Part shown: one piece after another, positions 43,897 to 56,112 of the stretch
How the letters are laid out: each line of letters opens with the position of its first letter
How positions within the stretch are numbered: the stretch's first letter is position 1
NCBI RefSeq assembly: GCF_903645355.1
Contig: NZ_CAHJXR010000007.1
Span: 62,001-126,000, forward strand
Direction: 5' to 3'
Length of the DNA: 64,000 bases
DNA from: Schaalia sp. Marseille-Q2122
GTDB taxonomy: Bacteria > Actinomycetota > Actinomycetes > Actinomycetales > Actinomycetaceae
Position numbers and translations under genes: made by a program
Notes under the pieces: model-generated
The model's input: only the letters and a program-made list of their open reading frames with translations
Database searches by the model: none
What the model was told of the DNA's origin: nothing

Positions 43897-44628
43897 GTGT
43901 ATTTGAGTCGTTGCGAAATCAACCCAAATAGACGAGGCGCCAAGCATCTACTGGGTAACCCCCAGGCCATGCATGCAGCTGTGCTGGCATGCTTTCCTCG
44001 CTCCCTGTCAGCAGAAAACGGTCGAGTCCTCTGGAGGGTTGACCATAGCGAGAATGGCGTTTTTCTGTATGTGACTTCTCAGCTTGAGCCAGATTTCACT
44101 GTCATTCAAGAGCAAGCAGGTTGGCTTGATGCTCGAACGGCAGTGGCGAAGTCTTACGACCGTTTTCTGGACTCTTTGCAGGATGGACAGTTCTTCCACT
44201 TTCGCCTCTCTGCCAACCCAGTGTGGAGTGTTCCCAAAAGGGTGCGGAATGCTCCTCACGAGGAGCCCAGAGGGAAGGTGAAGGCTCATGTCACCACAAC
44301 CCAACAGGAGAATTGGCTTATCCAGCGTGCGCCCAATCTTGGGTTCGAAATCTGTGTCAACTCCGAAGGCTTAGACGGTGACATCACGCTTGCCGATGAG
44401 GAAGTTCCTCGCGTGCTGAGCGTGGTGGGAAATCGAACATGGACTTTCACCAAGGGCAGGGAGGAGGAGCGCCGGAGAGTCACCCTTCAGATGGTGACCT
44501 TCGAAGGGGTTCTTCAGGTCACTGATGCTGATCGTTTGCGTGAAACGCTCGTGAATGGAATCGGACGAGGGAAAGCTTATGGGTGTGGCTTACTGACCCT
44601 TGTCCCCTTCACTGGGGGCCGCGTGTAG
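43897..44628 (+). CDS. casE: crRNA-processing endoribonuclease Cas6e (CasE)
   Basis: 243 residues starting at the GTG right after the cas5 stop. Cuts the repeat RNA 3' of its hairpin and stays bound. N-terminal YLSRCEINPNRRG and QAMHAAVLACFP (the His is a catalytic candidate, as in other Cas6e), and the C-terminal Gly-rich loop GIGRGKAYGCGLLTLVP are diagnostic. The array repeat has the matching hairpin CCCCGCACATGCGGGG. cas1 starts immediately after its stop. Confidence 0.95.
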   Translation: MYLSRCEINPNRRGAKHLLGNPQAMHAAVLACFPRSLSAENGRVLWRVDHSENGVFLYVTSQLEPDFTVIQEQAGWLDARTAVAKSYDRFLDSLQDGQFFHFRLSANPVWSVPKRVRNAPHEEPRGKVKAHVTTTQQENWLIQRAPNLGFEICVNSEGLDGDITLADEEVPRVLSVVGNRTWTFTKGREEERRRVTLQMVTFEGVLQVTDADRLRETLVNGIGRGKAYGCGLLTLVPFTGGRV

Positions 44629-45558
44629 ATGTCGACTTCGTTGCCGCTGGAACGTGATGCACTACCGCGTGTGCGCGATCGCCTTTCCTTCGTTTATGTT
44701 GAACATTGCATCGTGCACCGTGACTCGAACGCGTTGACGATGCGTGATCAAGAAGGAGTGGTTCATGTTCCAGCGGCGGCGCTGTCGGTTCTTCTTCTGG
44801 GGCCTGGGAGCACCGTCAGTCATCAAGCCATCGCTCTTATGGCCGAGTGTGGGGTGAGCTGTGTGTGGGTGGGGGAAAACGGTGTGCGCTATTACGCTCA
44901 TGGTCGTTCTCTTGCTCAATCCACGCGTCTACTTGTTGCACAAGCAAGACTGGTTTCTCATGAGCGGGAGCGTTTACGCGTCGCTCGTGAAATGTACGCA
45001 ATGCGCTTTCCTGGCGAAGATGTCACGGGGCTGACGATGAGGCAACTCCGAGGCCGGGAGGGCGCTCGGATGAGGGATGTCTATCGAGCGAACGCGCAAC
45101 GAACCAGCGTTCGGTGGGCAAGCCGACAGTACAACCCCACTGATTTCGACGATTCCGATCCGATTAATCAAGCACTCTCAGCAGCTAACGCCTCGTTATA
45201 TGGCATTGTCCACGCAGTGATTGTTTCTTTGGGCTGTTCCCCAGGCTTAGGTTTCATTCATGCGGGGCACGAACGTTCATTTGTGTATGACATTGCGGAT
45301 CTATACAAAGCGGATACGTCCATTCCTGCGGCTTTTGATGTGGTTAGAGATACAGGCACTGAGGTTACCGCTGCAGCTAGACACCGGATCCGGGATCTCC
45401 TCTTCGAACAAAAAATCATCCAAAGATGTGTCGCGGATGTGAAGTCGTTGCTAGGAGAAGACCTGTCTGATGATGATCCTTCAGAGACTCAAGTCGCCTC
45501 ATTGTGGGACGTACGTGCTGGAGCAATTGAGGGTGGCAAAAACTACGCAGAAGAGTGA
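44629..45558 (+). CDS. cas1: Type I-E spacer-integrase Cas1
   Basis: 309 residues. Metal-dependent integrase that with Cas2 inserts new spacers at the leader end. Active-site candidates: Glu in LRGREGARMRDVY, His in GFIHAGHERSFVYD and the Asp of FVYDIADLYKAD, all in place. N-terminal beta domain DRLSFVYVEHCIVHRDSNAL is typical of the I-E branch. ATG directly follows the cas6e stop. Intact, so acquisition is possible. Confidence 0.97.
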   Translation: MSTSLPLERDALPRVRDRLSFVYVEHCIVHRDSNALTMRDQEGVVHVPAAALSVLLLGPGSTVSHQAIALMAECGVSCVWVGENGVRYYAHGRSLAQSTRLLVAQARLVSHERERLRVAREMYAMRFPGEDVTGLTMRQLRGREGARMRDVYRANAQRTSVRWASRQYNPTDFDDSDPINQALSAANASLYGIVHAVIVSLGCSPGLGFIHAGHERSFVYDIADLYKADTSIPAAFDVVRDTGTEVTAAARHRIRDLLFEQKIIQRCVADVKSLLGEDLSDDDPSETQVASLWDVRAGAIEGGKNYAEE

Positions 45559-45567
45559 GGTAGCCCG

Positions 45568-45969
45568 GTGTTGGTTTTAGTAACCTCAGCCGCTCCACCC
45601 GGATTGCGAGGGGAACTTACCCGCTGGCTTCTTGAGATTGCGCCAGGGGTTTACGTGGGGCATCTGTCTGCACGAGTGCGTGAGAAAGTCTGGGAATTGA
45701 CTCAGGCGAACATACGCAACGGCCGGGCAATTATGGTTATCCCCGCGCGTAATGAGCAACGCTTGGAATTTCTGACATGCGGTGATGCCTGGGAACCCGT
45801 GACCTTTGACGGACTCAAGCTGGTCAGACGGCGAGAAAAGACCAGCGGCCAAAGGTCCGAAGAATCTGCTACATCCCGTAATTCGACCACACGGAGAGAC
45901 ACTGCTTGGTCGATTGCGGGCCGAAGACGGCACTTTCGAACTGGCATTGAGCGGCGCCCGAGTTCATGA
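45568..45969 (+). CDS. cas2: Type I-E Cas2 with unusual C-terminal tail
   Basis: 133 residues from GTG 45568. Cas2e is normally ~95-110 residues: LVLVTSAAPPGLRGELTRWLLEIAPGVYVGHLSARVREKVWELTQANI and TCGDAWEPVTFDGLKLVRRRE match the whole family fold. After that this frame gives a Ser/Arg/Thr-rich ~40-residue tail with no resemblance to known Cas2. A neighbouring frame (to 45988) reads KNLLHPVIRPHGETLLGRLR..., which looks more protein-like. A frameshift near 45840 is therefore possible. The catalytically unneeded tail should not stop Cas2 acting as the Cas1 bridge. Confidence 0.85.
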   Translation: MLVLVTSAAPPGLRGELTRWLLEIAPGVYVGHLSARVREKVWELTQANIRNGRAIMVIPARNEQRLEFLTCGDAWEPVTFDGLKLVRRREKTSGQRSEESATSRNSTTRRDTAWSIAGRRRHFRTGIERRPSS

Positions 45970-46051
45970 GAAATTGGGTGTCATTTAGCCAAGTTGGCAA
46001 AACTCGCTGCTAACCTGGCGAGAGAAGGTTGGAATTCTAGGCTTTTTTAGT
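45970..46051 (+). promoter_or_regulatory. CRISPR leader
   Basis: About 80 bp between cas2 and the first repeat, AT-richer than the surroundings, ending GGCTTTTTTAGT right before repeat 1. It should hold the crRNA promoter and the Cas1-Cas2 integration signal. Its place next to the perfect repeats, with decayed repeats at the other end, sets the array's direction. Confidence 0.75.
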
Positions 46052-48552
46052 CTCGTCCCCGCACATGCGGGGGTTACCCGCCGCGTTGAGCTTTGCGGTT
46101 GCGTCGGTCGGCCTCGTCCCCGCACATGCGGGGGTTACCCGACTACCCGGAACTTCCTGAGCAGGTGTGGGCTCTCGTCCCCGCACATGCGGGGGTTACC
46201 CGCCTGCGGGGATGACACCGATGTTGGAGTGTTGCTCGTCCCCGCACATGCGGGGGTTACCCGAAGCCTCGCCGCGTCGCCTGCGAGTTGAGCGTCTCGT
46301 CCCCGCACATGCGGGGGTTACCCGCGGTTGCTCGGTAAGACCGACTGGACCCTCGACTCGTCCCCGCACATGCGGGGGTTACCCGACCTACCAATCACCG
46401 CGTACAGGCGCGGATAGCTCGTCCCCGCACATGCGGGGGTTACCCGAACGCGGAATTGCTCGGCCGCGAATGGAACCACTCGTCCCCGCACATGCGGGGG
46501 TTACCCGGTCTGGACCTCGCGCACGTAGTCGACATCGTACTCGTCCCCGCACATGCGGGGGTTACCCGACTTGTTGGGTTGGTCGTTGCGGGTACACGGC
46601 CTCGTCCCCGCACATGCGGGGGTTACCCGGTTTAGCGCGGCTTTGATGATACCGCCGATAGCTCGTCCCCGCACATGCGGGGGTTACCCGAAGGGCGATC
46701 GCCCTGCTCATAGGTCTGATCGCTCGTCCCCGCACATGCGGGGGTTACCCGCCGTCAATGATGAGCCGACCGTTATCGGTGAGCTCGTCCCCGCACATGC
46801 GGGGGTTACCCGTGCTCAGCCTCCAAGCCCACTTCCCGGTCCGTCTCGTCCCCGCACATGCGGGGGTTACCCGTCACCGTCCACATGTACGCCTGGTCAA
46901 GCGAGCTCGTCCCCGCACATGCGGGGGTTACCCTGCCAAACATTCTCGCAATGGTCTTTGCATCAACTCGTCCCCGCACATGCGGGGGTTACCCGTGGGT
47001 CTCCCGTGGCTTGGTCGCGTCTGTCAACTCGTCCCCGCACATGCGGGGGTTACCCTGACCGAGGCTCTAGCGGCGCTGGGCGGACTGCCTCGTCCCCGCA
47101 CATGCGGGGGTTACCCTGGGCGACTGCTCATGAGGCCCGTGTTGAGTTCCTCGTCCCCGCACATGCGGGGGTTACCCGGACCGACATGTCAAACAACCGT
47201 AACCGTAACCCTCGTCCCCGCACATGCGGGGGTTACCCGGAATCCCCCGGCGCGCCCTTCCGCCTCCAAGACTCGTCCCCGCACATGCGGGGGTTACCCG
47301 ACGTAGGCGGTGGCGCCGAGTAGGAACATGAACTCGTCCCCGCACATGCGGGGGTTACCCGCCATCCGAGAAGTGATTGACTGGATCGACTGGCTCGTCC
47401 CCGCACATGCGGGGGTTACCCGTGAGCAACGCTTCTCGACCTCAAGCTGATCAGCTCGTCCCCGCACATGCGGGGGTTACCCGACTCCGACGGGTCACCG
47501 TCCGGATACGCCAGTCTCGTCCCCGCACATGCGGGGGTTACCCGGCTTGGGCTTACACAGGTGGCGCTGGCAAAAGCTCGTCCCCGCACATGCGGGGGTT
47601 ACCCGGCCCGCCGCGTGCGCGGGACTCCATCCGGCACCTCGTCCCCGCACATGCGGGGGTTACCCGGCACCGCAGTCAACGCTATCGGCACCCTGAACCT
47701 CGTCCCCGCACATGCGGGGGTTACCCGGGCGATATCGGCAACATGCCTTTGCCAAGGCACTCGTCCCCGCACATGCGGGGGTTACCCGCCGTGAGTACGC
47801 CGCCGCGTGCCAGTGGGTGACTCGTCCCCGCACATGCGGGGGTTACCCGGTGCCGGGCTGAGGGCGACCCTCAACGACGCCCTCGTCCCCGCACATGCGG
47901 GGGTTACCCGAGGTGCGGCGTCGACTCGAACGCTTCAAGAACCTCGTCCCCGCACATGCGGGGGTTACCCGCTATACCGACGCTGACGGCGACGGCCTCA
48001 TTCCTCGTCCCCGCACATGCGGGGGTTACCCGCAAGGTTCAGCCTGATAGGCTAGAACCAACGACTCGTCCCCGCACATGCGGGGGTTACCCGCTTCAAG
48101 ATCAATCAGCTTGTTGGTAGTCATTCTCGTCCCCGCACATGCGGGGGTTACCCGCTGCGTGATCTGGGCTGGATTCTCCCGGCCTACTCGTCCCCGCACA
48201 TGCGGGGGTTACCCGGCGTAAGAGCCGGGGCATCTGTCGAGTCCTGGCTCGTCCCCGCACATGCGGGGGTTACCCGGCGAGCCGACCCTGACCACGCATG
48301 AAGAGACCCTCGTCCCCGCACATGCGGGGGTTACCCGCCTCAAGATCAATAGTAGCCATTGTAATATTCCTCGTCCCCGCACATGCGGGGGTTACCCGAC
48401 TTAGGGTGTACTGGCAAATGGTTGCCGTGCCTCGTCCCCGCACATGCGGGGGTTACCCGGCCTCGTGGACGCTGATTGAGTCGCTGAATGCCTCGTCCCC
48501 GCACATGCGGGGGTTACCCGCGCTCAAGCAAGGTGTCACCCCTATTTTCGGT

Positions 48553-48735
48553 CTCGTCCCCGCACATGCGGGGGTTACCCGCGGCCTCATTCGCGCGGCC
48601 CGCCTCCGTCGTCCTCGTCCCTGCACATGCGGGGGTTACCCGGTCAAGAACGTTGGCGTAGGAGCGCTCGATAACTCGTCCCCGCACATGCGGGGGTTAC
48701 CCTTTGGCGCAAAGACCCTTGAAACCGAATTTGTC
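48553..48735 (+). repeat. Three-spacer block, copy 1
   Basis: Three repeat-spacer units whose spacers (48582, 48643, 48704) recur in the same order at 48980-49162, exactly seven units (427 bp) later. Both copies share the same base change in the repeat at 48614/49041 (CTGCACATG) and the same T-ending repeat, so the whole block was copied. Confidence 0.95.
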
Positions 48736-48979
48736 CTCGTCCCCGCACATGCGGGGGTTACCCGTCCATCAGCTTCGAGGAAACCACCGAAGGCATCTCG
48801 TCCCCGCACATGCGGGGGTTACCCGGTGGCATTTCCTTCCTCATCCACCAGGACGCTCTCGTCCCCGCACATGCGGGGGTTACCCGGGGAAGCGCGCGCC
48901 TTCTTCGTCGCCTGCCTCCTCGTCCCCGCACATGCGGGGGTTACCCGCCCGCACGGGCAGCAAAACCTCGAACGTTAGC

Positions 48980-49162
48980 CTCGTCCCCGCACATGCGGGG
49001 GTTACCCGCGGCCTCATTCGCGCGGCCCGCCTCCGTCGTCCTCGTCCCTGCACATGCGGGGGTTACCCGGTCAAGAACGTTGGCGTAGGAGCGCTCGATA
49101 ACTCGTCCCCGCACATGCGGGGGTTACCCTTTGGCGCAAAGACCCTTGAAACCGAATTTGTC
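48980..49162 (+). repeat. Three-spacer block, copy 2
   Basis: Second copy of the block at 48553-48735. The four units between the copies, and the spacers on either outer side, are different. Confidence 0.95.
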
Positions 49163-49834
49163 CTCGTCCCCGCACATGCGGGGGTTACCCGGCGGTGGCG
49201 GCATGAAACGTATTGAGAAAATCCTCGTCCCCGCACATGCGGGGGTTACCCGACGGATTGAGGTAACGTTCCATGTCTCACACCCTCGTCCCCGCACATG
49301 CGGGGGTTACCCGGTCACGATGTCCTTCTTGCCCTTCAGCCCAGACTCGTCCCCGCACATGCGGGGGTTACCCGCGCCGTCAACCAGCGCAGTGCGGAAC
49401 TCAGCGCTCGTCCCCGCACATGCGGGGGTTACCCGGCTATGGCTGAGGCTGAGGAGGCTGAGACGCGCTCGTCCCCGCACATGCGGGGGTTACCCGGAGG
49501 AATTTTTATGGGCGCTCATGGCGCTACACTCGTCCCCGCACATGCGGGGGTTACCCGAGTCAGGATTCACAGCGGAGTACTTACCGTCACTCGTCCCCGC
49601 ACATGCGGGGGTTACCCGTGCTTCATCTTGCGTCAACCCCTCTCGCATACCTCGTCCCCGCACATGCGGGGGTTACCCGGTCCCGCTGCTGGGACGCACC
49701 CTCCTGGTCAACTCGTCCCCGCACATGCGGGGGTTACCCGTGGACCGGACGGAGGTTCTCTATCTCGTCACCCTCGTCCCCGCACATGCGGGGGTTACCC
49801 GGGCCAGGTGGGCTGGGATCCCGAACATACGAGC

Positions 49835-49956
49835 CTCGTCCCCGCACATGCGGGGGTTACCCGAAGCCCTGGTATAAGAGGACGTGGTTCATTGTCTCGT
49901 CCCCGCACATGCGGGGGTTACCCGAAGCCCTGGTATAAGAGGACGTGGTTCATTGT
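49835..49956 (+). repeat. Adjacent duplicated spacer
   Basis: Spacers 49864-49895 and 49925-49956 are identical (AAGCCCTGG...TTCATTGT). One repeat-spacer unit was duplicated in tandem. Confidence 0.95.
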
Positions 49957-50263
49957 CTCGTCCCCGCACATGCGGGGGTTACCCGGCTTGCAGGACGATC
50001 GACGCTGCAGACACGGCCTCGTCCCCGCACATGCGGGGGTTACCCGTCATTAAGCCAATCGGTGGCGCAGACGCTGGCCTCGTCCCCGCACATGCGGGGG
50101 TTACCCGAAACGCTGGAACGAATCCAACAGTCACGCCAGCTCGTCCCCGCACATGCGGGGGTTACCCTGGTTGTAGGAAACCCCCCCCACCGCTATGGGT
50201 GGCTCGTCCCCGCACATGCGGGGGTTACCCGCGCGGCCAGGCAGACCGTGAGAGACCTCCACG

Positions 50264-50385
50264 CTCGTCCCCGCACATGCGGGGGTTACCCGAAGTCGCG
50301 CATTTGTTCGGTGCGGTTGGTGGTCTCGTCCCCGCACATGCGGGGGTTACCCGAAGTCGCGCATTTGTTCGGTGCGGTTGGTGGT
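50264..50385 (+). repeat. Adjacent duplicated spacer
   Basis: Spacers 50293-50324 and 50354-50385 are identical (AAGTCGCGC...TTGGTGGT). Confidence 0.95.
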
Positions 50386-53300
50386 CTCGTCCCCGCACAT
50401 GCGGGGGTTACCCGCGTTACAAATCACCCCCGCTGATCTGCTGCTACTCGTCCCCGCACATGCGGGGGTTACCCGTGTAGGGCCTGTTCGGCGGTAAGGG
50501 CTTCTTTCTCGTCCCCGCACGTGCGGGGGTTACCCGGAGGCCGGCAAGTGATTATTAAGGTGTATGGCCTCGTCCCCGCACATGCGGGGGTTACCCTGCA
50601 CAGATCATCGACTGACAAACACGGTTAAGCTCGTCCCCGCACATGCGGGGGTTACCCGAGGAAAGGCAAAGGGCCCACCTCCAAATCCGACTCGTCCCCG
50701 CACATGCGGGGGTTACCCGCGTCGCCGCAAACAGAGGAAGGCCACCAGCCACTCGTCCCCGCACATGCGGGGGTTACCCGACGCTTGGCAGAAAGTGGAA
50801 GAGGCCGCCAAGCTCGTCCCCGCACATGCGGGGGTTACCCGTGCGCCATCAGGTTCAGGGAGACTCCCGAATGCTCGTCCCCGCACATGCGGGGGTTACC
50901 CGCTCTTAATGCCTCCGACAACATTGCTGGCAATCTCGTCCCCGCACATGCGGGGGTTACCCGGTCGCGGCGCCATTCATCGCGTTGGGCGGCAACTCGT
51001 CCCCGCACATGCGGGGGTTACCCTGCTCGCCCCATTCAGGCAGGGCATCGCCAAAGCTCGTCCCCGCACATGCGGGGGTTACCCGAATTCTGGGATCTGG
51101 AGATTACCACTGCGGCGCTCGTCCCCGCACATGCGGGGGTTACCCGATCTTGGTTTTCGCTTTCAGCGGTAGCTTGACTCGTCCCCGCACATGCGGGGGT
51201 TACCCGCACTCGGCCTCCAAGCCGACTGCCTAAAATTCCTCGTCCCCGCACATGCGGGGGTTACCCGAATGGCTCCCCACCATCGCATTCAAAAGGGTCC
51301 TCGTCCCCGCACATGCGGGGGTTACCCGGAATATGAGTCCAAGACGCGGCTCTACATCGTCTCGTCCCCGCACATGCGGGGGTTACCCGTCGCCGGTGGC
51401 GCTGGCAAAATCGCGGGCACTCTCGTCCCCGCACATGCGGGGGTTACCCGCCGCCTACCCCCTCCTCTTCACCGACGGAATACTCGTCCCCGCACATGCG
51501 GGGGTTACCCGCAGGTTTGATGTGATGATGAGTGAGCCTTGTTCTCGTCCCCGCACATGCGGGGGTTACCCGGTGTTGGAGGAGTCGTATCGTGCGTTGC
51601 GCGGCTCGTCCCCGCACATGCGGGGGTTACCCGGAGGGCGTCAGTCATGCGACGCGTGGGGCCACCTCGTCCCCGCACATGCGGGGGTTACCCGGTGGCG
51701 TAGTCGTCGATGAGGAGGGTGAGGGTCTCGTCCCCGCACATGCGGGGGTTACCCGCGGTAATCTCATGCCCCTTACGGGATGTTCACCTCGTCCCCGCAC
51801 ATGCGGGGGTTACCCGAACGGATGATCTCGACGATCCTCGATGCTGCGCTCGTCCCCGCACATGCGGGGGTTACCCGCAGTCGGAGGTTGGATTAGCGCC
51901 AGGAGCGAGCTCGTCCCCGCACATGCGGGGGTTACCCGGCTTCTCTATAGGCCGTCTCTGTGGCGGGCCGCTCGTCCCCGCACATGCGGGGGTTACCCGC
52001 GTTCTCGCCCTGCGCTGATTGGTACGCAGTGCTCGTCCCCGCACATGCGGGGGTTACCCGTCACCTGCAAAACCGGCGAAAACGACTACAAACTCGTCCC
52101 CGCACATGCGGGGGTTACCCGGTCGCCACCCTCATTGACACCCTAGGCCTCCACTCGTCCCCGCACATGCGGGGGTTACCCGGTCGTGCAGGCTCTGCCT
52201 CAGGTCGCGAACACCTCGTCCCCGCACATGCGGGGGTTACCCGTGACCAAGTGCTCCTTGGTCCCCTCCGTGTCCCTCGTCCCCGCACATGCGGGGGTTA
52301 CCCGACCCGCATGGAGTCCTACAAGTCCGCCCAAGACTCGTCCCCGCACATGCGGGGGTTACCCGACGCCATCATGAAAGCCCGTGATGAAATGGGCCTC
52401 GTCCCCGCACATGCGGGGGTTACGTCCCCACCATGAAACGTTACCCATTAACACAGGCCTCGTCCCCGCACATGCGGGGGTTACCCGGCCTCGTCAATCA
52501 TGACCAGCTCGGGGGTGTACTCGTCCCCGCACATGCGGGGGTTACCCGGCCACGAAGTCGATGCGGGCGCCGCGCTTGGCCTCGTCCCCGCACATGCGGG
52601 GGTTACCCTTCATCCTCCACCCCACGCAATTCAAGACCCTACTCGTCCCCGCACATGCGGGGGTTACCCGAATGGCTAAAAGAATCGAGCACCCACATGC
52701 CCCTCGTCCCCGCACATGCGGGGGTTACCCGGCCCTCAAATGATCGGCCCTCTCATGATGAGCCTCGTCCCCGCACATGCGGGGGTTACCCGCGGGGAAT
52801 CAGGGTCGCCGACGGCGCACCCACCTCGTCCCCGCACATGCGGGGGTTACCCGGTATGCCCCCGGCTTTTGCGTGTTTGCGCAGGCTCGTCCCCGCACAT
52901 GCGGGGGTTACCCGGGGAAAGGTGGGTCTTCGTGTCCCCCCGGTCCCTCGTCCCCGCACATGCGGGGGTTACCCGCCAACTGGCAGTTGGTTGAGGACTA
53001 CCTCAATCTCGTCCCCGCACATGCGGGGGTTACCCGCAATGGCGAGAATACGCCAACCCCACCTGCGACTCGTCCCCGCACATGCGGGGGTTACCCGATG
53101 CGCGTAAGCGTTGGAAGCAGATTACCGCCCTCGTCCCCGCACATGCGGGGGTTACCCGCCCGCATTTTGCAGGGCAGTGAGCTGCTCGGGCTCGTCCCCG
53201 CACATGCGGGGGTTACCCGAGTGTGTTTTTCGTGCTGTGGTGGCGATCGTGCTCGTCCCCGCACATGCGGGGGTTACCCGAACCCCAGAGTAGTGAGTTC

Positions 53301-56112
53301 ATCGGCTCTGAACTCGTCCCCGCACATGCGGGGGTTACCCGACCCGCCTCCCGCGTCGCTAATCGACGCCACCCTCGTCCCCGCACATGCGGGGGGTTAC
53401 CCTTGCTGCACCATGAGGCAGAATCCGTCCTTTTTCTCGTCCCCGCACATGCGGGGGTTACCCGTCCTTCGACTTCATCGTCGACGACATCGACAACTCG
53501 TCCCCGCACATGCGGGGGTTACCCGCCGTGACTGACCGCCTCCCCGGCCACCGCCAACTCGTCCCCGCACATGCGGGGGTTACCCGGTCGCGACCACTCC
53601 GGCCCCGCCGCGAAACGTCTCGTCCCCGCACATGCAGGGGTTACCCGGGTTGTGCCTGACCCTGCAAAAGGATCCAACACTCGTCCCCGCACATGCGGGG
53701 GTTACCCTTCGAGAGTGTTTTTCCGAGCTGCACCGAAGTACTCGTCCCCGCACATGCGGGGGTTACCCGTGCATCTTCCCCGAGAGGGTGAGCAGAGTCG
53801 TCCCCGCACATGCGGGGGTTACCCGGGGGGTTCTCCGTTGTTCTGCTGCCAGGGGTCCTCGTCCCCGCACATGCGGGGGTTACCCGTGGATTGTCGGCAT
53901 GGACGCGATCACTTTGCCCTCGTCCCCGCACATGCGGGGGTACCCGCCCGCCCACCGTCCCGCATCCGCATCGTTCTCGTCCCCGTACATGCGGGGGTTA
54001 CCCGTCGGTCGAATGTTCGGCATTCCCGCCCACATGCTCGTCCCCGCACATGCGGGGGTTACCCGGCAAGCATCTGACACGGCCGGTAGGGCCTGATCTC
54101 GTCCCCGCACATGCGGGGGTTACGGAATAAGCGGCGGCCGCTGTCTCTGCGGTTTCATCTCGTCCCCGCACATGCGGGGGTTACCCTTACCACCTGAACG
54201 CATCATGAGACTATCGAGGCTCGTCCCCGCACATGCGGGGGTTACCCGGGCTACGGCCTCGACGTTGACGGCATCCTCGGCTCGTCCCCGCACATGCGGG
54301 GGTTACCCGCCGGGCGCAAATCGTTGCGGCCAATGTACGAGCTCGTCCCCGCACATGCGGGGGTTACCCGTGACAACGTGTGCTACACGGGTCTTAAGCC
54401 CGCTCGTCCCCGCACATGCGGGGGTTACCCGACGTCAACGGCAATTTCACCGAACTTGACCGACTCGTCCCCGCACATGCGGGGGTTACCCGGCCGGGAA
54501 CCGCCGTCCCCCGAGGGACGTAGCCTCGTCCCCGCACATGCGGGGGTTACCCGCGGTTTGCTGAGGATGCACTGCGTTGGTTTTACTCGTCCCCGCACAT
54601 GCGGGGGTTACCCGCTTGAGCACGAGCCTGGCGATTACCCATCTGCCTCGTCCCCGCACATGCGGGGGATACCCGCCTGGCGGCGGCGCAGACGCTGGCC
54701 GCGCCGACTCGTCCCCGCACATGCGGGGGTTACCCGTGGGGGCAAGACATCGACAAGGCAGCACTCGCCTCGTCCCCGCACATGCGGGGGTTACTTTGTG
54801 GGTGCTGACGGTCATGGACGCTCCCTCGCCTCGTCCCCGCACATGCGGGGGTTACCCGGACGCTCATGCGCGCGCTCCATTCGCGCCTTGCTAGTCCCCG
54901 CACATGCGGGGGTTACCCGCCCTATCGCGCGGGCCAGTGCTGATTGATTGACTCGTCCCCGCACATGCGGGGGTTACCCGTTTGCACGCATACCGACGTA
55001 GAGCCAGCTCGGCTCGTCCCCGCACATGCGGGGGTCACCCGCAGAGAGTGGGAGCCGGTGATCTGACGCAGACCTCGTCCCCGCACATGCGGGGGTTACC
55101 CTGACCTTCATTGGTCAATTCCTTTCAGTGGGTTCCTCGTCCCCGCACATGCGGGGGTTACCCGGACTATCCCAACACCACCACGCCAATAACAGCCTCG
55201 TCCCCGCACATGCGGGGGTTACCCGCAAGCAGGAGTGAGCACCAAGACTATCCAGCGCTCGTCCCCGCACATGCGGGGGTTACCCGGCGGCCGCCATCTC
55301 CCACGTTTCGCCAGGCCGCTCGTCCCCGCACATGCGGGGGTTACCCGACCCCGCGCTCGTGTGGCAATTCCGCACCGTACTCGTCCCCGCACATGCGGGG
55401 GTTACCCGGTCGACCTCATCGCCACCCAGACCGCTACCCGCTCGTCCCCGCACATGCGGGGGTTACCCGGCGTGCAGAACGCGGTAATAACGTGCATTCA
55501 ACTCGTCCCCGCACATGCGGGGGGTTACCCGAAGGCAGCCTCCCGCCTCATCGACGAACTCATCTCGTCCCCGCACATGCGGGGGTTACCCGGCGCCTGA
55601 AGGTTCGGTGATCGAGGCGCTCGACTCGTCCCCGCACATGCGGGGGTTACCCGGCGTACACATCCGAATCAAACGCGCCCGCGCGCTCGTCCCCGCACAT
55701 GCGGGGCTTACCCGATCGGGCGTGGCCTGATCCCCGTCCAACACTGCTCGTCCCCGCACATGCGGGGGTTACCCGTCCCGCTGTGCGCCTTCGGGCATCA
55801 TGTCCGCCTCGTCCCCGCACATGCGGGGGTTACTCGATCAGCCATGATTTCTAGGGCTAGCGCTGCCGCTCGTCCCCGCACATGCGGGGGTTACCCGTGG
55901 TGTGCCAAGTTGCGTATAGAGGTCGACATCTCGTCCCCGCACATGCGGGGGTTACCCGAAAACACTGCCAGTCCATCAGGCTCTCCACTCCTCGTCCCCG
56001 CACATGCGGGGGTTACCCGATGAGGAATGGGGCGACGGTTACCGCCGCTTCCTCGTCCCCGCACATGCGGGGGTTACCCGCGCATCCTGCACGCGCCGTC
56101 GGTGATGAAGTG

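Noticed and set aside
45568-45988. Cas2-DnaQ fusion
   Set aside because: The extra C-terminal part is only ~40 residues and has no DEDDh exonuclease motif in any frame.
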